From the NCBI GenBank assembly GCA_027577595.1, contig JANBRJ010000055.1:1-64000 (forward strand): a DNA stretch of 64,000 bases, read 5' to 3'. Position 1 is the stretch's first letter. Every line of letters starts with the position of its first letter. Positions 18,482 to 28,700 of the stretch are shown here, in pieces. This DNA comes from Coemansia sp. RSA 487. Taxonomy: Eukaryota; Kickxellomycota; Kickxellomycetes; Kickxellales; Kickxellaceae. A model generated the notes under the pieces. It saw nothing but the letters and a program-made list of their open reading frames with translations. It did no database searches and had not been told where the DNA came from. A program made the position numbers and the translations under genes.

Positions 18482-20440
18482 ATGGTCCTGGATAATGCTC
18501 CGCCACAGCCAACAAGCCAATTCGATACACTGTCATATAGCCAGTCAACCAAAAGTCAAATACTTGCTGTCATCGACACAAACTTCTTTATAGACCATCT
18601 TTCGCTGGTTGGTGAGCTGGCAGACGTAGCCGCAACACACAGCATACTCATTGTTGTTCCCTGGGTCGTTATACAGGAGCTCGATAAGCTGAAGATGAGC
18701 ACCAAAACCTCCGCTTCGCAAGGATGGCTGGACTCATCCGAAAATGTTGGTGCGGTGGCTCGAAGTTCTTCGCGGTTCTTAGAGAGCGAGCTCGAACGCA
18801 ATGACAGTCCATTTCTGTTCCAAAAGCGCTCAGAATACCTGCAACGTGAGCAAATTAACGATGACAAGATCTTGGACTGCTGCCTGTACTTTAGCGAAAA
18901 GTACAGGATTCCGGTTGTTGTTTTGACAAAGGACCGCAATCTTGGGATCAAGGTGCGAGTGAATGGATGTGCGGTTTGTTCCGAAGCGCCATCGCATGTA
19001 GATGACTTTGTGTCTAGCATCAAAGCTGCTGCTGCTGGTGGTGGTGGTCGCGTACAAGCAAGCGCCAACCAAAATACCGATGGATCTATCAGCAACGCAA
19101 CAACAGCAGCTACTGTAAAGCATCCGCCGCAAACCGAGAGAATAGCGCCTGGATCGTCGTTGGCTGGCCGAAGGATAGCCATGCCAAAATTCATAAAGAA
19201 ATCGAGCAAGCCGACGCAGGTGCCATTGCCACAGCAGCAATCCCAAATGGCACCTGCAATACAGCCTTATTCGCAAAGTGGTGACTGCAATGACGATCGA
19301 AGCGCTTCTCTTGAACGTAGCGCCAAAAGACTAGCTCGAGAACCAAGCCACTCTGTGCGCAAAGCACCCGAGACATCCAAACACACGAGTTCGCAAATGA
19401 TGCGTTCCCGTACAAAGTCTGATCGCTCACGCCGCCGCTCCAGCAATATGAAAGGCGCTGGCGTGCCAACGCCTTACACTCAGGGTGAAAAGGTATTTAA
19501 CTGGGATAACTTTCAGTTTACATTTTCTATACCAAGTAATGTCCCTGAAGTCGATAACAGAGTCAATTCCTTAGCTACGGACAACAGTAACAGAATCTCG
19601 CAAAGCATGGCAACTAATATCCACAATGCAGCTTCGCCAGAAGCAGACAATATGGATGTTGATTCGACAGATGAAGCAAGATATAGCGCACACAGCAACC
19701 AAACACCTTGTTTACCACAGCTGACTGCTACCTCCTCGGTCACAACCATCGTTCCTGCTGTCGTCGATAAAGGCCCAGCATCTATGATATTACAGGCGAA
19801 AGTCGCCCGACCTTCGCTAAAAAGACCTAAATCCCCGGAGCGCGCAGATCAGCCTGTCGTTATTTACTTGGACGAATCGCCTTTGGAAACAAAGCAAACG
19901 CAGAAAAGCATAGCGCAGAAAACAGCAACAAGCATTTCGGAGGATATTGTACAATATATGTGCGACATGAAATACTGCGCACTGACCAGCCTGCTAATGG
20001 AGCGGCTGAAGAAGAGAGACATAGCGTCTCTTCATCTGGGCAGCCTTGAGACCAGATTTGACCTACCACCATGGCACACATGCACTGCCATATTTACCGT
20101 CATTCTCTATTACTGGAGCGTGCTCAGGCAGGTGTTACCCCGCGGAATAGAAACAAGCATTCGCCGATCGCTGCCGTGGATAATGTATGTGGAAGGCGCA
20201 CAGTCGTGCCCACAGCTGAAACAGCCCCTGCCAACGCAGTTGCGCATCACCCCGTTCACACACATGCCCCATTCCAACCAGAAAGCCAAAGATGCTGAGC
20301 TGGTCGCAGAGACAAAGCTACTTATCCAGCTTTCAAAGCGCCTGCTTGCCCAGTGTGCGCTTGTCGAAAGCGATCTCCAGGAACAGCAGCGCCAGAAGCT
20401 TGTTAGCAGCTGGGTCACGTGGCAAAGCGCAAAAGCTTGA
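18482..20440 (+). CDS. SWT1: PIN-domain endoribonuclease, Swt1-like
   Basis: A 652-residue protein from the ATG at 18482; an upstream TTG-initiated extension is not needed. The PIN nuclease domain (about 27-185) contains the acidic residues expected for metal-dependent RNA cleavage: LAVIDTNFFIDHL with D32, WVVIQELDKLK, DDKILDCCLYF and VVLTKDRNLGIK. A long Ser/Gln/Lys-rich disordered centre follows, including basic patches around KKSSKPTQ and RSRRRSSNMKG. The C-terminal ~170 residues form a second, helical domain (IVQYMCDMKYCALTSLLMER onward). This two-domain order with a disordered linker is that of Swt1, which surveys defective mRNPs at the nuclear pore. The linker is longer than in yeast. 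Confidence 0.85.
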   Translation: MVLDNAPPQPTSQFDTLSYSQSTKSQILAVIDTNFFIDHLSLVGELADVAATHSILIVVPWVVIQELDKLKMSTKTSASQGWLDSSENVGAVARSSSRFLESELERNDSPFLFQKRSEYLQREQINDDKILDCCLYFSEKYRIPVVVLTKDRNLGIKVRVNGCAVCSEAPSHVDDFVSSIKAAAAGGGGRVQASANQNTDGSISNATTAATVKHPPQTERIAPGSSLAGRRIAMPKFIKKSSKPTQVPLPQQQSQMAPAIQPYSQSGDCNDDRSASLERSAKRLAREPSHSVRKAPETSKHTSSQMMRSRTKSDRSRRRSSNMKGAGVPTPYTQGEKVFNWDNFQFTFSIPSNVPEVDNRVNSLATDNSNRISQSMATNIHNAASPEADNMDVDSTDEARYSAHSNQTPCLPQLTATSSVTTIVPAVVDKGPASMILQAKVARPSLKRPKSPERADQPVVIYLDESPLETKQTQKSIAQKTATSISEDIVQYMCDMKYCALTSLLMERLKKRDIASLHLGSLETRFDLPPWHTCTAIFTVILYYWSVLRQVLPRGIETSIRRSLPWIMYVEGAQSCPQLKQPLPTQLRITPFTHMPHSNQKAKDAELVAETKLLIQLSKRLLAQCALVESDLQEQQRQKLVSSWVTWQSAKA

Positions 20441-20667
20441 CCTTTTCTTGCTTGATTTTCCACTGATTGACTCTTGATCAGTGTCAATTGGATTATCCAA
20501 ACTTTTTTTTTTTTGGTCAGCTCAAGCAAGTCATTGGGAAAATGCAAACGGTAAACGCAAGAAGCTCTTGTCTCTTATTTTTACAAGCGTTTGCTTTATC
20601 GTACTTTACACACTAAATATTATCTGCATCCAGTCGTGAGAAGCAAGGGCAGTGATTATTATAACAA

Positions 20668-21915
20668 ATGTCAACAGTACAAAAGGGCGAGCTATCGCAG
20701 CTTCTTCTGGCGAGCAAAAATGAAAATAAGGAGACAGCAGCCATCAGCAGCACGCTTGACGACTTGTTCAAAAACGTTCCACCGCCAGCACCGATCAAGC
20801 CCGTTGTTATTCCTTTGCCTGTAGTTGAGGCCTATCCGGTGGACGAGGCAACAGAGGAATCCAAGTCAAAGAAAAGGGCCAGCAACAAGAAGACAAAAGC
20901 AGCTATCGCGGACCCACAAAAAACAAACACAGGAAATGCTGATGAGATAGCAAGAGTGAAGCGTGCGCGTAAGGCCCGATTTGGGCTTCGCGGACCAGGC
21001 GGTGACAATGACGACGACGATGACAGCGATGTAGAGATGGCAGACGGCGAACAGCCTGCTAAGAAGCAAAAGAAAACGCTGCTTGGTCGTATGCCACAGG
21101 ATCCTGACACGCTCAAGCGCACGTTGTTTGTCGGTAACCTGTCGATCAACTGCATTACAGATCAGCTGAAATACAAGGAATTCAAAGCACTGTGCTCACA
21201 GCATGGTAAAGTCAGCTCGATCCGATTTAGATCGATCGCATTTTCAGAGCTGCTGCCGCGCAAGATTGCGTTTATCCGGGGAAGCTTCCACTCTGAGCGG
21301 CAAGCATGTAACGCCTATGTCGAGTTTGCAGATGCAGAGAGCGCCAACAAGGCGCGGAAGCTGAATGCCACTATATTTGACGAGAAGCACATCCGCGTTG
21401 ACCTGGCAAGCAACGAAAAGAGCTACGATATGAAACGGTCGGCGTTTGTAGGTAACCTGGACTTTGCGGCCGAAGAGGAAGACCTGTGGAAGCATTTTGA
21501 GGCGTGCGGCTCGGTGGAGAGTGTACGTATAGTTAGAGATTCAAAGACAAGCCTGGGCAAAGGGTTCGGGTATGTGCAGTTCACCGATCGTGCAGCGGTT
21601 GTGCTTGCGCTCAAGCTCAACGGATCGGAGCTCAATTCGCGCAAGCTGCGTGTTCAGCGCGGAAGCGAGAAGGTGCTCAAAGAAAAGCAGCGTACTGTTG
21701 CCAAAGCGTCGAAGACAGGCGCAGCAAAGCCCGCGCTACCTGCTTTCGAAGGCACACGCTCTGTGAAGGGCGATAAACCGTCGGCAAAGAAGCGCCGCAC
21801 TGATAGAAGCAGGGCATTTGCCGAGAAGCGCCTGAATACCGCAAAGACAGCAGGGGCAAAGGCAAAAGAGGGCAAGGCGCCATCGACCCGTGGCAAACCC
21901 AAGGCTCGCAAGTAG
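20668..21915 (+). CDS. NOP12: Nucleolar RNA-binding protein Nop12 / RBM34-like
   Basis: A 415-residue protein with two RRMs. RRM1 begins TLFVGNLSI (152-160) and carries a characteristic insertion around SIAFSELLPRKIAFIRG before the RNP1-like strand NAYVEFADAE, as in Nop12/RBM34. RRM2 has SAFVGNLDF (258-266) and KGFGYVQF (298-305). The N-terminal third has a lysine-rich patch, an acidic run (NDDDDDSDVEMAD) and KKQKK; the C-terminus is Lys/Ala-rich with KKRR-type nuclear/nucleolar signals. By family knowledge it acts in pre-60S/5.8S rRNA processing. Single exon, in tandem 227 bases after Swt1. Confidence 0.9.
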   Translation: MSTVQKGELSQLLLASKNENKETAAISSTLDDLFKNVPPPAPIKPVVIPLPVVEAYPVDEATEESKSKKRASNKKTKAAIADPQKTNTGNADEIARVKRARKARFGLRGPGGDNDDDDDSDVEMADGEQPAKKQKKTLLGRMPQDPDTLKRTLFVGNLSINCITDQLKYKEFKALCSQHGKVSSIRFRSIAFSELLPRKIAFIRGSFHSERQACNAYVEFADAESANKARKLNATIFDEKHIRVDLASNEKSYDMKRSAFVGNLDFAAEEEDLWKHFEACGSVESVRIVRDSKTSLGKGFGYVQFTDRAAVVLALKLNGSELNSRKLRVQRGSEKVLKEKQRTVAKASKTGAAKPALPAFEGTRSVKGDKPSAKKRRTDRSRAFAEKRLNTAKTAGAKAKEGKAPSTRGKPKARK

Positions 21916-22247
21916 ATAGGATTGCGTTTTAAATCTTTTTATCTGCCACAAGATGTTTGATCTGTTGACAAAAGAAAAAGTAGTGATGTACCTGCGTGTA
22001 TCCAAGGGCGTTTGAACAGCAACCTTGCGTATCTTTTTTATTTACTCGAATGAGCCGAGCGGTAGATCGATTTCTAATATAAAAGGATGTTATTTGGTCG
22101 TCTGCCATTTTCAGAGATAGAACCAAGAATCTTTAGAGCTCTCTCCATTACTCTTAGGGTCTTTTTTTTTTACCAGCATACCTTGCTTGTTTTTATTCTC
22201 TTGCACTACAAACACATTCAATTCCTTGTCTTGTTGAGTTGGTCGAT
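21916..22247. other. Intergenic region upstream of the secreted protein gene
   Basis: About 330 bases, AT-rich, with T-rich tracts at 22161-22170. Nothing besides promoter and leader of the next gene is evident. Confidence 0.5.
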
Positions 22248-23051
22248 ATGTTCAGGTTTGTTTCTGTCGTTTATACGCTAGCCGTTGGAATCGCTTGTGG
22301 CTACCCAGTTCACGTTGATGTTTTCGAGAAGCGCCATAACTGTGGGATGATGGGCTGTGGCGGGAATTCGTGGTTGCCTGGCAATGCGCAGTTCATTGCT
22401 AGTGGTCTACAACCGAATTCTCAGTTTATTGGTCCTGGGTTTATGCACACGACAGTGTACCCAGACATTACCTTTTCTGCTATCCATGGCGGTGGTGGCA
22501 TGCTTGGATCGGCACCTCCGCAAGCTCCACCTGTAGCGCCGACACCCCCTGAAGCACCTGCCCAGGGATGTGACCAGAACGCAAGTCAACCATGCCAAGA
22601 ATCTGCTCCTCCGGCTCCAGCTCCAGCTCCGCCTGCCCCTGAGTCTCCAGCGCCAGCTCCACCTGCCCCTGAGTCTCCAGCGCCAGCTCCACCTGCCCCT
22701 GAGTCTCCAGCGCCAGCTCCACCTGCTCAGGGATGTGACCAGAGCCAGGCCCAGCCTTGCCAAGCACCAGAAGGAGGGGCAGCTCCACCCGCTCCTTCAT
22801 CCCCGCCATACGTTGCCCCTCCAGCTCCAGCTCCAGCTCCACCTGCTCAGGAATGCGATCAAAGCCAGGGCCAGTACTGCCCAGGCGCTGCTCCAGGGGC
22901 ACCGTCAACATCGTACAACTATAACAGCAACCAGAGCAATAATGTTGCGTCAACAACATTCAAGGATAACACTGTTTACGTGCACAACAAGGAAGGATCG
23001 TCGGTTAACTCATCATCCAACTCCAACACGAATTTGAGTTACAATGGATGA
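22248..23051 (+). CDS. Small secreted proline/alanine-rich repeat protein
   Basis: A 267-residue protein starting with a signal peptide (MFRFVSVVYTLAVGIACG) and a possible Kex2 site (K28-R29) soon after, so probably secreted or wall-bound. A short Gly/Cys/Met segment (HNCGMMGCGG) precedes a low-complexity region of Pro-Ala-Pro and ESPAPAPPAP repeats. Three copies of a cysteine motif CDQ-x4-Q-x-C-type (CDQNASQPC, CDQSQAQPC, CDQSQGQYC) punctuate it at regular spacing. The C-terminus is Asn/Ser-rich with several N-glycosylation sequons. No domain is recognised. Likely a structural cell-surface protein; effector-like roles are only speculation. Confidence 0.75.
   Translation: MFRFVSVVYTLAVGIACGYPVHVDVFEKRHNCGMMGCGGNSWLPGNAQFIASGLQPNSQFIGPGFMHTTVYPDITFSAIHGGGGMLGSAPPQAPPVAPTPPEAPAQGCDQNASQPCQESAPPAPAPAPPAPESPAPAPPAPESPAPAPPAPESPAPAPPAQGCDQSQAQPCQAPEGGAAPPAPSSPPYVAPPAPAPAPPAQECDQSQGQYCPGAAPGAPSTSYNYNSNQSNNVASTTFKDNTVYVHNKEGSSVNSSSNSNTNLSYNG
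22635..22724 (+). repeat. Three perfect 30-bp tandem repeats in the secreted-protein gene
   Basis: Units at 22635-22664, 22665-22694 and 22695-22724 are identical at the DNA level and encode APESPAPAPP each. Perfect identity implies recent expansion or homogenisation; copy number probably varies between strains. Confidence 0.9.
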
Positions 23052-23206
23052 TATTGCAACTCTGGATTTTGGCCAATTGCCCATACTCGATTAACCGTTG
23101 AGACATGGCTGCATCTGTGGCAGTGTTCGTGGGGGGAGTTGTTTCTTCTGGATGATGAAAAAGATGGATGCAAATTCCATCTACATTGCTTTGATTATAT
23201 TGTTTG

Positions 23207-23230
23207 CTTGTTTGTTTGTTTGTTTTCATT
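23207..23230 (+). repeat. TTTG microsatellite in the leader of the HD gene
   Basis: About five TTTG-type units, one interrupted, 45-65 bases before the ATG of the HD-domain gene. Confidence 0.7.
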
Positions 23231-23273
23231 TGGTCTATGGTTGTTTGAAGCAGAAAATAAACGATACAGAGCA

Positions 23274-24274
23274 ATGTGCGATAATAGCTTGGTTATTCGC
23301 AAAACAGAGGCATTTGCGAAGGAGTATATGGGCAAATACGACTGCTCGCATGACTGGCACCATGTACAGCGTGTAGTGCGGCAAGCACTAGCCCTGGCAA
23401 AGGTGGAATCGCAGAATAGACTGGTCGATTTGCTCGTGGTGCATCTGGCAGCGCTATTACATGATGTAGACGACGCAAAGTATGTGAAGCAGGGAGAAGA
23501 GCGCTTTAATTGCAAAAAGTTTTTGACAGGCGCCGGCGTTGATTCAGAAAGGGCCGAGCTTGTTTGCAAGATCATCGACTCTGTTTCGTTCAGAAAGGAG
23601 CTTTTGCAAACAGAGCAGGACAGGCAAGGGCTGAGCAGCGCTGAAGAGCGGCAGTGGCGCCAGGAGTGCGTGGAGCTGGCGTGTGTTCAGGATGCAGATC
23701 GTCTGGACGCAATTGGAGCATTTGGAGTACTAAGGTGTGCCGCGTTTTCGGGCGTGCGCAATCGGCCGCTCCACGACCCAAGCGATGATGGAATTACTTG
23801 CGGCGAGACAACGTACGAGCAATACACTGCAAATAGCAACGGCGCGTCAGGGTCAGCGGTCTCCCACTTCCATGGTAAGATTTACACTGTATGACAGTCT
23901 TTGAAGAGATGCAGGTTGACGTCTTTAGAATGTCATGTGCTGTTATATGTATTCCTTAATTTAAGCTCTGTCACTGGACACAGGGAAATTTATCATTTAG
24001 CTGCACCAGAATATTCTTTTTTTAGATGCAAAGGCAATTTGTGTGTTGCCACACAATTTAAATCACACATACGTTTAGTAACAATATCGACATCATTCCT
24101 TTTGCCGCCAGTCGACTGGGTTGCTTATTTGTTGTAGAAAAGCTGCTGAAGCTCGTCGACATGATGAAGACGGAACAAGGCCAAAAGGAAGCACGGCGCA
24201 GACACGAATTTATGCTCCTGTTTCTGCAGAACGTAAATGAGGAGCTTGCATTTGGCGAGCACCCCCGACAATGA
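23274..24274 (+). CDS. HD-domain metal-dependent phosphohydrolase (two exons)
   Basis: Two exons: 23274-23874 and 24138-24274, giving 245 residues. The HD signature is present: H26 and H30 in CSHDWHHVQRV, H63-D64 in LLHDVDDAKY, and D in VQDADRLDAIGAFG. This places it with bacterial YedJ-like and fungal uncharacterised HD hydrolases; substrate unknown, possibly nucleotides. Unspliced, the frame would stop after HFHGKIYTV. Splicing at CATG/GTAAGA to TTGTAG restores the family's conserved ending HxEKLLKLVDMMKTE then ARRRHEFMLLFLQNV. Start chosen at MCDNSLVI because upstream residues derive from T-rich leader sequence without ATG. Confidence 0.9.
23875..24137 (+). other. Intron of the HD phosphohydrolase gene (263 bp)
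   Basis: Donor GTAAGA, acceptor GTTGTAG; phase 1, splitting a Glu codon (G/AA). AT-rich relative to the exons. Support comes from the conserved protein sequence encoded immediately after the acceptor. Confidence 0.88.
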
Positions 24275-25753
24275 ATAGGTTGCACATGGGCTTTGCTTTC
24301 TGCTTTTTTCTTTGCCCGAGTTTGGGGGTGCACAGATGTGTTGGGACGCCAATGTGTCGGGGGATCTGAATCACACTAGGCACCATCTGTGTATACCACG
24401 AGGTAGGGTTTATTGGCTAGCACATGGCATCGGTGACTGCGTCTCTCGGTGGTATCTTTTGATTTCTGGGCGTGTGGTGGGGGGCAGATCGGATGAACCA
24501 TGTTTCTTATTTCAGTCGTCTGAGCAAACATCATGCACATTTTTATCTTTGAATCCGAATAAAATTGGGTGATCCCTGTGCTGGAAATTCTGTGGTGGTG
24601 GTGGAGATGAAGAGGAGCGACAGCTGGGCTCAGAATCTGGATATCAAGCTTTTCTGTAATGGGGGTTGTACAGAAGAGTGATGTAGTGTTAGGAATACAA
24701 CAACGGCTTGGTTCAATTAGACATTGCGCAACCCCTTGGCGGACTTTTGTTCTGGCGGAGGAGAGCGCAGTTGGTTTATCCAGCCCGGCACAGGAACGCG
24801 CTTCAAAGAAGAGCAGTACCGCTGCCGGATAATAGCTGGCGGAGAGGGCTTCAAAATGAAAACGAATTCCTAAAAATATTAGTCGGACCATAGCATGCAA
24901 GGCCTGGACTCTCTCCCCGACTCCAGCGTTATTTTTTTTGGAAAGTCGTTTGCAATCAACTGACATCTTTAGAGAATAGGAAAAAAAAGCTTCCTCCAAC
25001 ATTATCGAGCAGATCCACGGTCCGCGCAGCAGTGCCAAGAAGGAAAGAACATCCAAATCAACCATAGAAAAGGCTTCTGCCAAATCGATTGTCTGGAATG
25101 TCTGCACTGGCATGAAACCTGAAGAAGATTGGTCCTCTCTGTCCTTTGAAAATGTATTTGAGGAAATGGACAAACCCTACCTCTCTAAAAGAACATCTGG
25201 ACCTTTTTTTTCTCTTTCTCCTTCGAACGAAAGCTTTATTCTTTTCTTTATAGTTCGTGGCTGTGGGTGTTTATTTACCTGTTCTCTTTTCTTTGCGGGT
25301 CCTCGGCTATGTTTCTTTCCAGATAACCCAAGTCTCCTCAATCGTGGCCCTTTGTTTCTTTTTTCTTTTCGTCGCCGCTTTTGTGAATTTTCCACACTAA
25401 ACAAGAAACAAGTCCAACAGAGCACCTGTTTCCTGTTCACATTGTTCCCGCTGCCCAGCGCACAGACATATAAATGGTACAACCATAGAGTTGGTTCCAT
25501 TCACCACCATTTAACTGGCTTTTTATCTTTTATATTTAAAAGACTACTTTGGCAATCAATCTCTGTGCCGCGCGATATATTTGCTACTTAAGCACTTTCC
25601 CGCAAACTATTTTTTTTCGTGGTTGCTTCTTTCGACTTTTTTTTATTCATCTATTTTTATCGTTACTGACCATCACATCGCTCGGCTAACTCACATCCCC
25701 TCTGTCTCGTCTTGCAGCGGTAACCGTTGTGTTTATCATCTATTGTACTGCAC
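24275..25753. other. Long intergenic region and leader of the potassium channel gene
   Basis: Nearly 1.5 kb. A 265-codon minus-strand frame (24376-25173) starts at TTG, lacks an ATG near its beginning, and has no domain; I do not call it. The right half is T-rich. TCGTCTTGCAG at 25707-25717 looks like the acceptor of a leader intron about 37 bases before the channel's ATG. Confidence 0.5.
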
Positions 25754-28700
25754 ATGCAACATTCGCAACCAGTGGACAGAACCCCTTCCCAGGATGCTGC
25801 TGGAAACGCTGCTGCTGATGTTGCTGATACTGGTGCTACTACTACAGATATACTGCAGTCCAAGTCTGCCAACCCAAAAACCAGCGACGATGAGAACTAC
25901 CACGGCGACAATAGCGATGACAGCTCTGACGACTCAAATGCTAGCGATGATGATGACACATGGAACCGCGTCGTGACGTTCGCCGAAACACCAGCATCAC
26001 GGTCATCTATACACACGTACCCCAGCGAAGATGCGCTCTCTCCTCCGGCGGGCGTTGCATCCCACACTTGGCGGTCTGGCCGCCGCTATCCTCGCACTGT
26101 CCACAGAGTGTCCGGCCAGCAGCAGCGCCACCCAGATATAGCTGCTAGCGAACATGCATCTCCGTTTGCGCAGCAGCGGCCACACGACTTCCCTGGGCTT
26201 TCGGCGGCCACTGGAAACCCTAGTGTGGCAAAGTCCCACACAGATTTGGAAAGACTAAGGCGAGACTTGCAGAACACGCTGCACTCAGAGCGCACCCCAA
26301 CTAACACGCCCGATGACGAGACCTTAAGAGGACGCCTTGGGGCTGCTGCTGCTGCTGCTGCTGCTACCCGTGACCAGCAGGACATAGCCTCAGTAGCCTA
26401 TACTCTCGACACACCGGAGTTGTCCCCGCAGGGCGGAGTCGCCGTTAGGCGCCTTTCGACCACCGGTCACAGCAACGTAGAGGACTCTAAACAAGCATCA
26501 CGCGCGTTCATGCCTCCTCCATTTCCTCGTGGCCCTCAGGCGCACCTGCACCGTCCTCCCCAGCGAATGCAGCGCAGACACACGCTTCAGTACCAGGCCC
26601 CGGCCAACCCAAGCAGAAAGAGCAACACCACGACAACCACAGCAACCACAACAACCACGGCGTCATCTGTTGGCGGCGGCGGCAGCAGCAGCAGCAGCAG
26701 CAGTGACGAGTTGGTGTCACCTTCTCGACAAGATAACTCTAACTCATCGGGTCTGGAGAAGCTTTGGTTCAAGCGCGCACATACATTTTCAGTTGGCGAT
26801 CATACAAATGCAGGTGCAGCCATGCATCGCGTAAATTCGATAAGGTCGCATGACACCGTCCATACGCTGCCCCGGATATTGACAATGACGTCGGCGAAGG
26901 AAAAGGACGGCGGCGATATGGAAACTGGTATCGACGACCTGCCGCCCTTGCATTTTGGCCGCGAAGTCACCAACGACCTGCGCAACATCCAGCTGACGTT
27001 CAGCGTCCGGCCGCCCAAAGGAAACGCACACGCAAACCCCCTCAAGCATCTCATCCGCTCAAAGCACAACTTCCGTGCGCTGGTGACCTACGGCGGCTAT
27101 CTCATTCCAATTAACATTCTCCTCAACGTAATTTTGCTGGGTCGCGGCTGGCTCCAGTACAAGGAGTTGGACGCCAACGGGCAGCATGACACTGTGAAAA
27201 ACCCAATTGGTTATCTGATTACCTCGATAGTCTCGCTTGTCCTCATCGTTGTCAGTGGGCTTTGCTTTGTCCTGCGCTGCCTCGAGTACGATGTGCTTAT
27301 CACCACGATGATATCGATTGTGTCCAACTTTGCAAACGCCGTGCTGATTCTGGCGAGCGCAATCATGTACCTAAAGACCGAGCGACCGGCCCACCCCGAT
27401 GCTAGTTTGACTGGCGAGTACTACTGCTCATATGCTGGTGCCGTGGTTGCACTGTTGAATGCGCTGCTGCTGCTCCTGGATATCCTTTTCACGCCTGGGT
27501 TCCGGTACCGCGGTTCGGGTATGTCGCGGCAGCAACGCATGCTTCAGTTCAACATCATTCTAGTGGTTGTCTGGATCGGGATTGGCGGCTATTCGTGGTC
27601 CAAGATCGAGGCGTGGGACACGATCACAAGCGTCATGTTCTGCATGGTCACAATCACCACGATTGGCTTTGGTAACATATCGCCCACAAAGACCTACTCC
27701 CGCATTCTCCAGCTCATCTACGGCCCTCTGGGTATCCTAATGTTCGGTCTGATGCTTCTGAACACGCGCAATGTCATCATCCAGATCACAAGGGACAAGT
27801 TTAAGTCTGCCAAGCGCGGGTACCACGCAAAGCGCAGAAAGATCGAGCAGGACATAACCGCAAACCAGGTAGGGCGCCGTCTGGCTGCCCAGCCCGCCAA
27901 ACCCAGCTGGCATAGCAAGTTTACGGACTTCCTTGGCAAGGTCATTTTGCCGCGCGGAGATCGTCTGCGCATTGGTATTCCGAAATGGCTGAAGAAGAAC
28001 CTGGACCATGAAGACAGAGACGGCACAGCCAGCCAGGTTGATCTGGAGGATGGAATGCGCAAGCCGTACGACGAAGACAGCGACTCCAGTGACTTGGATG
28101 ATAACAGATTGCCCAGAGATGCCTTGTCGACAGCCCCACATAGCCACGAACCCTTGGGCGCAGCGCAACAGCGAGAGCGGCGGCAGCAGCAACGCATGGA
28201 CTCTTTGGAGCAATACGATGACAGCTACTACCCTGGAAATACGGCCGAGCCGCCTCACCCTGTTCCACGCACATACACGACGGCATCGCGCATATCTCAA
28301 GTGAAAGCGGCTATTGCGAGGCCTGGGGTCGCTGGGCGGGTGCGTCGTCGGATGAAGCTTGGCCGGAAGCATAAGCAGAAAACGTCCGATGGCAGCCAAG
28401 ATGATACTAATGACGATGACGACGACAACAGCGAGCACGATTCGGACAATTACACCAGCGGCAATGCAGGCCAGTTTAATGCTACCGACGATGAAAAGCA
28501 AGAGAAGGACACAGGGTTCAAGCGGGTCTTATCCACAGCATCAGTCATCCACAACAAGGTCAAAAACAGAGCCCACAAAGGACTGGCCAAAGCAAAGGGC
28601 AGGGCCAAAAAGAAGAGTGGGCCTCGCACAATAACCAAGCAGCTTTGGGCAGCGCTGGCTCTCAACATCAGTTTTTGGTGTGCGAGCGCTGCGATCTTTT

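Noticed and set aside
24376-25173. 265-codon minus-strand frame
   Set aside because: Initiates at TTG, has no domain or membrane pattern, and includes low-complexity His/Pro stretches; likely noncoding.
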